Source of the DNA: Lachnospiraceae bacterium
GTDB lineage: Bacteria > Bacillota > Clostridia > Lachnospirales > Lachnospiraceae
DNA length: 55,027 nt
Assembly: GCA_015057435.1 (NCBI GenBank)
Contig: SVEJ01000019.1
Span: 1-55,027, forward strand
Reading direction: 5' to 3'
The position numbers were made by a program, and so were the translations under genes. Of this stretch, positions 35,434 through 45,100 are shown one piece after another. Each line of letters opens with the position of its first letter. Position 1 is the first letter of the stretch. The notes beneath the pieces are model-generated. The model was not told where the DNA came from, did no database searches, and saw nothing but the letters and a program-made list of their open reading frames with translations.

Positions 35434-36678
35434 TTACTCTATAACGCCAACAAACTTTGTTACCCATTTCGACGAACTCGATTCACTAAACACATACAAT
35501 TCGTCGTCAAAATACTCAAATATCAATCGATCAAATCCTTCATCTTGTAATATCAGCTCTTCTGTATCATTTTCTAAATTGTAGCGATACACTGATCCGT
35601 CCCTCAACAAATAAAGACAATTTTTCTCCTCAGAAAATCCAGCAATCTGTTCTTCTTCTTTTGTATGATATATGAGTTCACAAGCTCCGGTTTCCGGCAC
35701 AAGGCCAAATAATGCATCACAAAGCTTAACACTACTAGATGGATTTTCCCGATATTCGCTTGCTCCTGTACCATACTGCACTAACATGTAGATTTTATCA
35801 TCAAAAAAACCAATTTGAGATGCAGAAAGACCCGGAAATCCTGTTACAAAATATTCTTCGCATAATTCACTTATTTCAGCTATTTCTTTTTCTTCCTTGT
35901 ATCGATACTGCATATCCCGTGTTAAGCGGATATATCCATCTGTAGCCTTTCCATATGTATGGTAACAATAGCATGAATACTGAAAACCGACTTCATTTTC
36001 TACAAAAACAATTTGTGGTAAATCTCTTTCTATCGACAAATCTTCCAGTATCTGATAACCATTAAATTCATACACGTTGTACGCATCTGACCATTCAGTA
36101 GGCGTCTGCTGACTTGCCCATTCATTTATATTCATTCCTTCTTCTGCGGCATGATAATACATCAATTCGTATGGATAGTCCATTGCTAATTCTCCATCAA
36201 GACCATATTCAATTCCTTCTTTTGTACATTGTAACATAAAAATATCATCTCCACAGGCTTTCATACCGACAACCCTTTTTTCATCCATTACCAATGTAGT
36301 GGTCCCATCTTCAAAGTCATAACAGTACAATTCTCCACCACCTCTACCATTGGAATAATATAAAACATCATTATTACAAGCCATATACTCCAAGCTTTCA
36401 ACTTCAGTTAACTTTTGCATAGTCTCAAAATTATAAATTCCATTCTCATGATATATATACGTCCCCGCGTCATTTTTACAAATATACTCATGGTTTCCAT
36501 TGGTTCCATCAACAGAATTCACCACGCAACTTGCAGCCGGTCCTTCCTCATCATTCATCATTTCACCCACAAACTTAGCTATGGGAGCACATCCTGATAG
36601 TGCAAACAAGCATGCAACAAGCATGCATAATGTACGTTGTTTCATTTTTTCACACAAACGAATTTTATTATCTTTCAT
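35434..36678 (-). CDS. Lipoprotein, predicted beta-propeller-like
   Basis: 414 residues. Signal peptide with lipobox ALSGC, then repeated short segments such as VLYYSNGRGGGELYCYD, CLYLLRDGSVYRYN and ELYVFSESSS that suggest propeller-like repeats (DUF5050 type). Probably a membrane-anchored sensor or binding protein. Last gene of the effector-5 operon. The ATG at 36678 has AAAGGAG upstream. Confidence 0.65.
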   Translation of the reverse strand: MKDNKIRLCEKMKQRTLCMLVACLFALSGCAPIAKFVGEMMNDEEGPAASCVVNSVDGTNGNHEYICKNDAGTYIYHENGIYNFETMQKLTEVESLEYMACNNDVLYYSNGRGGGELYCYDFEDGTTTLVMDEKRVVGMKACGDDIFMLQCTKEGIEYGLDGELAMDYPYELMYYHAAEEGMNINEWASQQTPTEWSDAYNVYEFNGYQILEDLSIERDLPQIVFVENEVGFQYSCYCYHTYGKATDGYIRLTRDMQYRYKEEKEIAEISELCEEYFVTGFPGLSASQIGFFDDKIYMLVQYGTGASEYRENPSSSVKLCDALFGLVPETGACELIYHTKEEEQIAGFSEEKNCLYLLRDGSVYRYNLENDTEELILQDEGFDRLIFEYFDDELYVFSESSSSKWVTKFVGVIE

Positions 36679-36695
36679 GCTATAACTCCTTTGTT

Positions 36696-36872
36696 TTATC
36701 TAATTCCAATAACCACAATCGGCTCGCCATTTCCTTGGTTATATGCATTAGTTTCCTCTGGCATACCAACTTTTGAAAGTAATGCATATAACGCCAAAAC
36801 CGTCTGGTCAGACACATTTTGCGGAACATATTTATTAATCCACTCTTTCCAATTTACATTCTCTTCGGTCAA
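36696..36872 (-). CDS. Small ORF or truncated gene remnant
   Basis: A frame starting with TTG (GAGG about 10 bases upstream) encodes 58 residues, including NVNWKEWINKYVPQNVSDQT and ending EPIVVIGIR. The sequence looks like real protein and may be the C-terminal remnant of a larger gene, since a stop lies just upstream and the 68-bp element borders it. The following gene's ribosome binding site begins right after its stop. Confidence 0.4.
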   Translation of the reverse strand: MTEENVNWKEWINKYVPQNVSDQTVLALYALLSKVGMPEETNAYNQGNGEPIVVIGIR

Positions 36873-36908
36873 TATAACAAATCCTCAAAACTTTGATTAT
36901 TCACAAAA

Positions 36909-36982
36909 AGTGAATCCATTCTAGCTGCTGTGGAAAACGTCCAAGCTGACAATCCATGTGCTATTACAGATTCACTTCCTAT
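36909..36982 (-). terminator. 68-bp palindromic-ended element, copy 2
   Basis: AGTGAATC (36909-36916) and GATTCACT (36969-36976), same spacing as copy 1. It includes the stop codon of 36972-37394. On the minus strand it is followed by TTTTTGTG, which suits termination. Confidence 0.5.
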
Positions 36983-37394
36983 TTTGTATTTTTCTTTTTA
37001 TAGAACCTATCACTGTGCAAATTAGATATATAAGATATATCATGCTAATACGCATATGATTCATATATTTTACATATCCTTTTCGGTATATCCTTCCTTC
37101 ATCCGTTACATATATCTTGATCTGATCACCTAGCGAATCGCCATATTCTCTATATACGCAATCTTCTACCACTTTCACCTTATCATCATAATACTCCACC
37201 AAACAATAATAATTTCTATATCGTCCGCTCGTTTCCCCAAAATCGAGAATTTCAGCAACGTATTCAACATATGAATCCGAATCAGCATAATAGTCTATTA
37301 CATCTCTTATATCAGTTACTGATAATAGAAGTATCGTTACTGTAATAAAAATTATTACATCTTTGTATTTATCCCATAAAGTTTTTTTATCCAT
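36972..37394 (-). CDS. Two-TM membrane protein, DUF3592-like
   Basis: About 140 residues from the ATG at 37394 (GAGG 5-6 bases upstream). TM near 11-30, an exposed region with YYCLVEYYDDKVKVVED and GDQIKIYVTDEGRIYRKG, then TM near 112-130. This layout is the third of its kind in the window, again inside an effector operon. Confidence 0.62.
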   Translation of the reverse strand: MDKKTLWDKYKDVIIFITVTILLLSVTDIRDVIDYYADSDSYVEYVAEILDFGETSGRYRNYYCLVEYYDDKVKVVEDCVYREYGDSLGDQIKIYVTDEGRIYRKGYVKYMNHMRISMIYLIYLICTVIGSIKRKIQNRK

Positions 37395-37419
37395 AAAGTC
37401 CTCTTTCATTCAACATTAT

Positions 37420-38319
37420 CTACTCTTCTTCAGAAAAATCGCCCCTTCTTTGCAACTCGTCCTTTAAACAAGTGTAAGTTTTCCTATCTATACAGTATTT
37501 TGTTATGGCCTGTTCTTTCGTTTCAATAATAAGATAATAATACAACTTTCCAAACGCGTAGTTATATGCCACCGATACAATTTCATCCATAGAAACCATG
37601 AAACTAGCATTCAGTTGACGAATAAACAAATAGTTCTCTCCCATCCAAACTGAGTCGCCACAATATAATGCATTTATAAATTCTTTGTTAATCTCTTCAA
37701 AGTTCAATTGATGCTCTTTGATGTAGCGCAGAATTGCGTTTCCTCTCGGTCTAAGACCATCACATACCCCAACAATATATACAATTAAAATTATACATAT
37801 TAAAATGTGTCCAAAAAGAGGAACCATGTACACACCAGAATCTCCCCAAGGAAAAATGCCCGCTCGTCCGTTTTTATAAAACCAAACATTATATCCCGAA
37901 TAACCCACAATCATTGTTAGCACCACAAAAAAAACCAACAAAAATATCTGTTTAATTGGCTTCGCATGTATTAATTGTTTCCACAACCGAGAATACTCTG
38001 CATTTTCACCAAAATCCTCAATTTCGTAATTCCTATAATCCGAACACCCCACCAAACCTAATATTTCCATATTCTCTCTAAGGGATAAAGATACTAGGGC
38101 TTGATTGCTCTTTTTGTCCCTTAACAAAAAAGATAATAAAGCTGATAGTATACATATAACCAGGCACACAATAACTGTTTCAATCAACAACCGATTCGCT
38201 CTTCCTTGAAGATAAAGTTCATATATACTAACCGCCAATAGAATAGTCACTATTCCAGAACCCACTGCAGTTAATATACATATATACCTAATCTTATCTT
38301 TCGTGCTTTCTTCTTGCAT
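37420..38319 (-). CDS. Multi-pass membrane protein
   Basis: 299 residues with about four TM segments: 13-33, 43-65, 128-150 and 168-190. A soluble C-terminal region of about 100 residues follows (RGNAILRYIKEHQLNFEEIN, then AYNYAFGKLYYYLII), possibly a PH-like domain. No family recognised. It lies between DUF4176 and the DUF3592-like gene in the effector-5 operon; immunity or accessory role possible. Confidence 0.6.
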   Translation of the reverse strand: MQEESTKDKIRYICILTAVGSGIVTILLAVSIYELYLQGRANRLLIETVIVCLVICILSALLSFLLRDKKSNQALVSLSLRENMEILGLVGCSDYRNYEIEDFGENAEYSRLWKQLIHAKPIKQIFLLVFFVVLTMIVGYSGYNVWFYKNGRAGIFPWGDSGVYMVPLFGHILICIILIVYIVGVCDGLRPRGNAILRYIKEHQLNFEEINKEFINALYCGDSVWMGENYLFIRQLNASFMVSMDEIVSVAYNYAFGKLYYYLIIETKEQAITKYCIDRKTYTCLKDELQRRGDFSEEE

Positions 38320-38330
38320 TTATTTACTCC

Positions 38331-38630
38331 CTATGGTTCTTCATTTTGTTTATCAACCGAATCCAAATTATTCAAAATAATTAACCGCTGATGAATTTCA
38401 TCGAAATCTTGATAACCCAAAAAATATATCATCAAAATCTGATCAACATTAAACAATATTACATTCTCTCCATCTAACCCTAATGGATATTCACATCCTA
38501 TAAAATCATATATTTTCTCTGACTCTGAATACCTTTGTTGTCTTCCACAAATCATAACTTTTTTTTCTGATCCAATTATTTTAACTACAGTTCCAATTGG
38601 CAAAAATTTTCTCTCTATATTTTTTTCCAT
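38331..38630 (-). CDS. DUF4176 protein, third copy
   Basis: 99 residues: FLPIGTVVKIIGSEKKVMICG, YDFIGCEYPLG and LFNVDQILMIYFLGYQD fit the family, though the copy is more divergent than the other two. It is 30 bases after the effector 38661-39638, the same arrangement as at 16560 and 15197. Confidence 0.82.
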   Translation of the reverse strand: MEKNIERKFLPIGTVVKIIGSEKKVMICGRQQRYSESEKIYDFIGCEYPLGLDGENVILFNVDQILMIYFLGYQDFDEIHQRLIILNNLDSVDKQNEEP

Positions 38631-38660
38631 TTGTCAGCCCTCTTTTATAATCTCTTTGTT

Positions 38661-39638
38661 CTATCTAGTTTCTTTTCTCGATTGTCTTTCCTTTTCCACC
38701 AAATTATCGACGGTTTCTTTATATCCTTCTTTTGCCATTTCCGCCGGGTCAACTAAATCTTTTACATTTTTTTCATATTGCCTTCTTACTTCTTCCTTTT
38801 TTGCTTTCTTAGCAGCTTCCACTGCTTTTCTATATTCATCTTCTTTCCTTTTTTCATAGTTTCTCATTTTTTCAGCGTCTTTTTTCCATTTTTCTGCGCT
38901 TTTCGCTGCTTTAGTTCCCTTTTGAGTACCACCCGTTTTAGCTGCTTTCTTCGCTGCTGTTTTTGCGGTCTTCTCCGCATTTTCCTTTGCAAGATTCGCC
39001 GAGGTTTTCGCCAACCTTGTTGCATTTCTTCCTGCATCTACCGTTTTTGCCAACGCTCCTACTTGTAATAAATCTCCTGCTACGGAAGCCACTCCAAGAA
39101 TAATCGCTAGTTTCTCTGCATTTGTATACTCTCCATCTTCGCCCGCTTCCACGACAGTATTCACTAAATCTACAACATCGTATATACAATTTACAACAGG
39201 AATACAACCTATTATCAATTCTAGTCCAGTCTTAAAAATCTCCCATTCCTGATCTGACATGCCTAGATTTTCTTTTAATTTATCTTCCCAATCCTTTTCT
39301 TCATCCGTTTCAATAGGTTTAACGTTTTTATTTAAATTAGTTATAGTTTGTCCCTTGAATTTTTCTTCTACTGATATTTTTGTTTCTGTCGCTTTATACA
39401 ATTTAGCAGCATCTGCTAATGAAGTCGAAAGTTCCTTCAAACTAGTTATCTCTTCATTCAAATCCTCTACTCGGCTTACTAAATTTTTACGAACAGTCTT
39501 ATTTCTTTCCTTTAATGCCAAATCTTTTCTTATATCTTCGACCTTATTCGTAAGTCTTGTTAATTCAGCCGCTTCTATCGAAAATTCACTTTTTACTTTA
39601 TTTATTTCTTGTATATTAATTTTTAAGCACGTTTCCAT
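38661..39638 (-). CDS. T7SS effector with shared N-terminal module and Lys/Ala-rich C-terminus
   Basis: 325 residues. Residues 1-95 are the shared module with hinge replaced by KERNKTVRKN and ending LYKATETKI (YxxxE). A hydrophobic segment near 140-165 (ELIIGCIPVVNCIYDVVDLV) resembles the pre-toxin region of other polymorphic toxins. The rest is Lys/Ala-rich coiled coil (about 215-325). No toxin domain was recognised, so the tip may be truncated or novel. No LytTR-type repeat precedes it. Confidence 0.68.
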   Translation of the reverse strand: METCLKINIQEINKVKSEFSIEAAELTRLTNKVEDIRKDLALKERNKTVRKNLVSRVEDLNEEITSLKELSTSLADAAKLYKATETKISVEEKFKGQTITNLNKNVKPIETDEEKDWEDKLKENLGMSDQEWEIFKTGLELIIGCIPVVNCIYDVVDLVNTVVEAGEDGEYTNAEKLAIILGVASVAGDLLQVGALAKTVDAGRNATRLAKTSANLAKENAEKTAKTAAKKAAKTGGTQKGTKAAKSAEKWKKDAEKMRNYEKRKEDEYRKAVEAAKKAKKEEVRRQYEKNVKDLVDPAEMAKEGYKETVDNLVEKERQSRKETR

Positions 39639-39718
39639 AATTTCTTCCTCTTTAGCCTTAATTTTCCAATTAACAAGCAGTATCAGTTTACCATACTCAC
39701 AGTATAAAGTCTACAGCA

Positions 39719-40387
39719 ATGTCGACTTTAAACTACAAAACCAAATCATCCTTCCTTCATCCAAAATCAGATTCCTTATTTCCCTACTGCAGTTATTGGA
39801 TGTTTGGCTCTATTATTTTTTATATCATAAATTATAATACAAGACACAGAACTATAAAAAAGAATTTGCAATTAGGCAAGGATCAAGTTCTCTACAACCA
39901 TAGTTATGCTCTTATTAATATATTAATCTTAATTTCCATATGGGCAATAACCGCTAATTTCATGGACAAGGTAGCTACTGTAACTTCTATCGATAAGTAC
40001 AACAGCGAGTTAACTCTGTATAAAGAAGACGCAGGGAATCTAGGATTCTTTCCTGAAGATTTACCAACAGATGTCACCAACGTATCTTTCTATTCTAAAC
40101 GAGGAATTTGGATTGCAAGTAGTCGAATGTTTTTAAGTTTTACAGCCTCTGATGATTATATATCTGACATCGAAACAAAATATAGGGATGAAGTAACTCC
40201 TCTAGATTGCAAAAACATGGACCCTTTTGCAATTCAAACAGACACCGGAATAGATACTTATACCTTTAGGGATTATATTGGGCTCCCCAACTGTGATATC
40301 TATTTAAAATCAAACAATTCATCCTATGGATATGCAATTAACCGCACAACCAAACAAATCTGTTTTTTCTATGATGGTGAAAATTAA
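39719..40387 (+). CDS. Possible plus-strand membrane protein gene, doubtful
   Basis: 222-codon frame, the only long plus-strand frame not lying over a minus-strand gene. TM near 64-82 (YALINILILISIWAITANFM), then a hydrophilic domain (FPEDLPTDVTNVSFYSK, ...). Start uncertain: neither 39719 nor the ATG 27 codons later has a good ribosome binding site, so the gene may be 5'-truncated. It converges on the core operon terminator at 40428-40462. Confidence 0.45.
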   Translation: MSTLNYKTKSSFLHPKSDSLFPYCSYWMFGSIIFYIINYNTRHRTIKKNLQLGKDQVLYNHSYALINILILISIWAITANFMDKVATVTSIDKYNSELTLYKEDAGNLGFFPEDLPTDVTNVSFYSKRGIWIASSRMFLSFTASDDYISDIETKYRDEVTPLDCKNMDPFAIQTDTGIDTYTFRDYIGLPNCDIYLKSNNSSYGYAINRTTKQICFFYDGEN

Positions 40388-40427
40388 ACTTATGTCTCAT
40401 ATATATTCTAATTACAAATAACAAAAG

Positions 40428-40462
40428 CGTGAAGGGGAAATTCTAACGATTTCCCCTTCACG
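40428..40462. terminator. Strong bidirectional terminator of the core T7SS operon
   Basis: A perfect 13-bp stem (CGTGAAGGGGAAA, 40428-40440, and its complement 40450-40462) with a nine-base loop. On the minus strand CTTTTGTTATTT follows. It ends the core operon 11 bases after the YukD gene and may also end the doubtful plus-strand gene. Confidence 0.8.
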
Positions 40463-40472
40463 TCTTCGTCTC

Positions 40473-40721
40473 CTACACCATAAACAATCTACATCCATTA
40501 ATGATTCCGTTGTCCTCTAGCGTAGAGTCACCATTTAATATAATTCCCTGTTCTGCCGAACATAAGAAAAACTCCTCCGGTTTGCGGTTTAAGTCTGTCT
40601 TATACTTCTTACACATCATTTCGCTAATTTCCTGTACGACATTTACAACCTTGGCAGTCTCATCAATACGAAAATCTAAAGTTTCATCCATAGATGGAAT
40701 ATATACGTCAACTAATATCAT
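40473..40721 (-). CDS. Ubiquitin-like T7SS protein, YukD/EsaB family
   Basis: 82 residues of beta-grasp character: ILVDVYIPSMDETLDFRID, a helix with VVQEISEMMCKKYK, then DSTLEDNGIINGCRLFMV. It is the typical small cytosolic component or regulator of T7SSb machines. Last gene of the core operon, overlapping the preceding gene by 14 bases. Confidence 0.85.
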   Translation of the reverse strand: MILVDVYIPSMDETLDFRIDETAKVVNVVQEISEMMCKKYKTDLNRKPEEFFLCSAEQGIILNGDSTLEDNGIINGCRLFMV

Positions 40722-41409
40722 CTAAATCCTCCTTTACCATATCAAGCATGTACTGGTAGAATTCTTCTTCCTGTAGGTGTTCAAGTTCTTGCTTTTCCTG
40801 TGTATAGCGAATCCATTTTTTATCCTTCTTTGCAATCATTCGACATCTGACCTTATTCTTCTTCGGTGTCATTTTTTCAACCACAGTTAAAATGTTACCC
40901 ATATCTTCTATCGTCTCATCTGACAAAATCTTCTTTTCTTTCATGCCCTCTTGTAATAGTTGCTCTTCATCTAGTATGATGCGGTTTGTTTCTTGCTCAC
41001 CCAACTCCTCTTCAAGGAGGAACGCTTCTAACTCCTCTACCGGTATTTCATACAGGCGCACGGTTGACGGGTCCTGATTCTTTTGTTCGGTAACAACAAG
41101 CCTGTCTCCAATATAGACAACCTTCACACCGGAATCGTCAAAAAACTGTCGCAACATCACAACAGATTTCGCCTCTTCGATTGACTTGATTAATTCTCGC
41201 AATCCGTCTTCTAACACGAAACCTTCGCCATCCGTATTATAGATAAACTCCTTTTGATACAGATGATTCAACGCATAGCACACTGCACTCTGATCAACAA
41301 CATGCTCGCTGTTTTGCATACCAAGCATCCCTTGAATATTACGTGCAGCCGCTATCACGGTTAATTCCTGTGGTGTTAATATATAAACCTTATTCACATT
41401 AGTTTTCAA
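40708..41409 (-). CDS. T7SS-associated cytosolic protein, EspG-like (tentative)
   Basis: 233 residues. LTPQELTVIAAARNIQGMLG, ALNHLYQKEFI, then a beta-rich middle (VKVVYIGDRLVVTEQKN) and an acidic helical tail. The winged-helix-like start followed by an EspG-type alpha/beta pattern suggests a chaperone for WXG100 or effector proteins, but I only recognise this at fold level. It overlaps the regulator gene by 11 bases and the YukD gene by 14, so expression is translationally coupled. Confidence 0.5.
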   Translation of the reverse strand: MKTNVNKVYILTPQELTVIAAARNIQGMLGMQNSEHVVDQSAVCYALNHLYQKEFIYNTDGEGFVLEDGLRELIKSIEEAKSVVMLRQFFDDSGVKVVYIGDRLVVTEQKNQDPSTVRLYEIPVEELEAFLLEEELGEQETNRIILDEEQLLQEGMKEKKILSDETIEDMGNILTVVEKMTPKKNKVRCRMIAKKDKKWIRYTQEKQELEHLQEEEFYQYMLDMVKEDLDDIS

Positions 41410-42112
41410 CTTTTAAAACCTCCTTTATCACTGTTTTATAACTTCTCGATAATGGTATTTCCTCATCATTAGATAATAAAATCATGTTCTGCGAATACCA
41501 TACCTTATTGATATAGGATGTGTTAATAATATAGCTTCTGTGACATCGTTTGAAACAATCCGGCAATTCTCCTTCTAGCGTATCTAGTGTTGCATAGATT
41601 CCATACTCCTTGTTTTGAACCCGAATATAAACTCTTCGATTCCTTGCTTCAAAATAAGCAATGTTGGAATACGGGATTTTCCTTCTCTCTTTTTCATCAT
41701 CAAAAGAAAAATATTCCTCTTCATTGATACTTGCAAGCTGCAAGGAATCAAATAACTCTTTAACACTTGTTTCTATCATTGAAGTGTTTAATGGTTTTAA
41801 CAACAAAGATGCCGCTCTGACAGTCGGTGTCAGATACACCATAGGTGATATCGTAGGGTCAGATATAATCAAGATTTCCACATCAGAAAACCCAGCCCGC
41901 AGGTCTTTTGCGACCTGCAAACCATGTTCATCTGTAATATCAACATAAGCGAGATCTACATTCTCTATTGCTTTCATATCAATATCTGCATAGTTATCAA
42001 ATGTCATAATCTCTAAGCGTTCCTCTGTTCGAAACGCCATAATATCCCTTGATATCTCTTTCAATAATTCAATTTCGTTCTGCTTACAACTATAAATAAG
42101 CATCGAAATCAT
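41399..42112 (-). CDS. LytTR-family transcriptional regulator with degenerate receiver domain
   Basis: 237 residues. Residues 1-120 form a CheY-like receiver: candidate phosphoacceptor Asp58 in YVDITDEHG and the conserved Lys in LLLKPLN. The N-terminal acidic pair (usual DD) is replaced by IYSCKQ, so metal binding and phosphorylation are doubtful. Residues ~140-237 are a LytTR DNA-binding domain (FEARNRRVYIRV, FKRCHRSYIINTSYI). It starts 5 bases after the essC stop with AGGAGG upstream. LytTR proteins bind direct repeats about two helical turns apart, which matches the five operators in this window. Confidence 0.85.
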   Translation of the reverse strand: MISMLIYSCKQNEIELLKEISRDIMAFRTEERLEIMTFDNYADIDMKAIENVDLAYVDITDEHGLQVAKDLRAGFSDVEILIISDPTISPMVYLTPTVRAASLLLKPLNTSMIETSVKELFDSLQLASINEEEYFSFDDEKERRKIPYSNIAYFEARNRRVYIRVQNKEYGIYATLDTLEGELPDCFKRCHRSYIINTSYINKVWYSQNMILLSNDEEIPLSRSYKTVIKEVLKVEN

Positions 42113-42117
42113 TCTCG

Positions 42118-45100
42118 CTACCTCCTAGCAAGCGGAACAATCACCTGTTGTACGGTACCATTTAATCGGTTAGAAACCATACCTACGCCTGCTTTATATA
42201 ATACTGTCTGATCTTTGTATGGTACTGCATCAAAGTTAAAGATGCGATTATCTCCAACATTACCACCAAAGTGAATACCTGTCTTGTAATTAATGAATAA
42301 TTCACTAATCTTTTGATAATCAATCATTGGAATATTTTCCAAACTGATTGCTGTTACAAAGTAAATATTCAATAAGCTTCCCTTTTCCATAATATTTTCA
42401 AGGAAACCATGCATATTCACTTCTGCATTGTATATCAGATTTACGAACCACTCAAAATCAGAAATGAAGAAATAGATTGCTTCTTCTTCACACATACGGT
42501 TGAAGATGTCAATATCTTCTGCATCATCATCTCGCATCTGCGCTCTGATTTCGCTACGCTTTTTGAACTCCGGAATAACACTTGTAAAACTGTTGTATAC
42601 TTCCATTTCCTCCGTTGCATATGTAATACCTTCCGTATCTGCAAACATCTTAAGCGGTCTTGCTTCACTATCGAATACATGTATCTGGCTGTTACGACGT
42701 AACGCCGACTGTACCATTACCTTCATGTAATTCTTCTTACCTGAACGTGGCAAACCGGTAATAAGATAACAGTACGTTTCACTAAGATCCACGCTGAAGA
42801 TAGAAGCATTTTCTGCATTGTATCCAACAGGCAAGTATCTCTTGTCCTCCAATGCCTTCTCGTAATCTTCCAATTCGCTAAATTCTGACCAAACCGGTTT
42901 TTCCGGAATTTCCGGAATCGGACGTGCTTTCTTCTTCGTCCAGTTCTTACGCATATCCTGACAAAGATCATCAATCTTTTTGATTCTCTGATAATCATCC
43001 TCTGCCTCACATGCAAGTGCCGTCTGATACTCGAGAATTCTGTTTCCATAATACGCCAAACCTCTACCCTTGATGTTAGCTTCCGGTACGACATCAAATG
43101 CAATCGTATGCAAAATGTCACCGTACGCATACTTGTCTGCCATCTCTGTAGTAAGGAAAGTCTTAATATTCTCAGCTGCACGAGACGGAATATCAGCAGC
43201 ACCTATTGTTGCACCTGAGAGCAACATATAGATACCATGACTTACACCTTCCTTAGAAAGCATAACCAAGTCATCCACATATGCTTCTTCTGTCTTCTCA
43301 ATAAATGCTGACACATTATCAATGATAATCAAAATCATAGGAAGTGTAACACCATTTACCTGAACATACTGACTATAGTTACCACCACGGAACAACTTCT
43401 TACGCTCATCTAAGATGGTGTGTATCATATTGAAGAACTTTGAAATTCTCTCATAATCACCTTCATACATTACACCACCCATATGTGGCGCATTCTCAAA
43501 TGCTGTCATCATCTTACTACTGAAATCAATTGCATAGATATTGATATACGATGGTGTATATTTATTAATCAATGCATATGTAATTGTCTGCAAAGATGTA
43601 CTACGTCCACTGACAACCATACCACATACTGCATGATGTCCACCCTCTGAGAAGTTAACTTTAACCGGCATTTGTGCCTGGTTTTGTGGGTCATCATATA
43701 GTCCTAATACAATTTCAATATTCCATTCTTGTTCAGGAACCGGCCACTGACCATTCTTGTAACATGTGTTATTGTACTCTTCAAACTCATTTAGGTACAT
43801 GTGTGTCGGTAATACAGGCATCCAAAGCTGTAATTCATGTGTATATCCATTTTCTTTCGCTATGATTCCCAAGTATTCCTTCACAGCATCAAGCTGTGTT
43901 TTATCTTTTGCCTGTGGTAACTTAATGTTGTTCTGCTCCGCGCGAGTAAGCATTGTTGCAACAACATTTTCTGTACCCTCACATGCACTATAAAGATCCA
44001 TATAATCCTCTAGTCGTGCTGTATTAAATGCACTAATCGGATACTCAATCAAATCTCTTTCTAAGAACGCATAGATATTATCAATGACAGCCTGTTGCTT
44101 TGATTTCACGCGCATACACTCTTCTAACGTTGTCTGCTCTAACGCCAAAGACTCATTCATCTTGCTTTCTAACACAGTAAGCCACTCAAGCTGTGCTTTT
44201 TCCTTCTGAGATGACTTTGCATAGTTACCGGTCATATCAACCTTACCATTCAAAGTAACTAACTTCGCAATATCTGTCTTGCTGTCGCCATCATCCTCTG
44301 TATATGTCGCACCACTAAATCCGGACTGGAACAACTCGAATATCTCATCGTTACCAACCTGCAAGTAGGCACGTCCCGCCTGTGTAATATAAGCTGCGTC
44401 AGGCTTATGCAACATATCATTACTATCTTGTTTATCCTGCACACGAAGACATAGACGGAACTTCGAGTTACTCCAGATATTATCATCTACCGTACCACTT
44501 GGCTTCTGTGTTGCAAGAATTAAGTGTACGCCAAGGCTTCGACCAACCTGTGCAACACTGACAAGTTCCTTCATGAAATCCGGTTCTTCTCTCTTCAACT
44601 CCGCAAACTCATCGATGATAATGAACAGATGCGGAACCGGAACCGTTACTTCGTTATTCTTATACAACTTGGTATACAAGTTAATATTATTGACTCCATT
44701 TTCGGTAAAGATTCGCTGTCTTCTGCGGTTTTCACTCTTAATAGAAACCATAGCACGATGTACCTGGTTACCAGATAAGTTGGAAATCTGTCCGATCAAA
44801 TGCGGAAGTCCGTTAAACAAGTTTGCCATACCACCACCCTTGTAGTCGATGATGAAGAATCCAATATCATCCGGGCTATAGTTAACCGCTAAGGATAACA
44901 TATATGTCTGTAATGTCTCACTCTTACCGGAACCTGTTGTACCAGCCACCAAACCATGCGGACCATGATATTTTTCATGAACATCCAGATAACTTGGTGC
45001 ACCACCGGCTTTTGCTCCGGTCATACCCTTAATATTGTCATATGTACGATTTTTTCTCCATCTATCCAAAACATTTAGATCGGATAATTTATTGGCTCCA

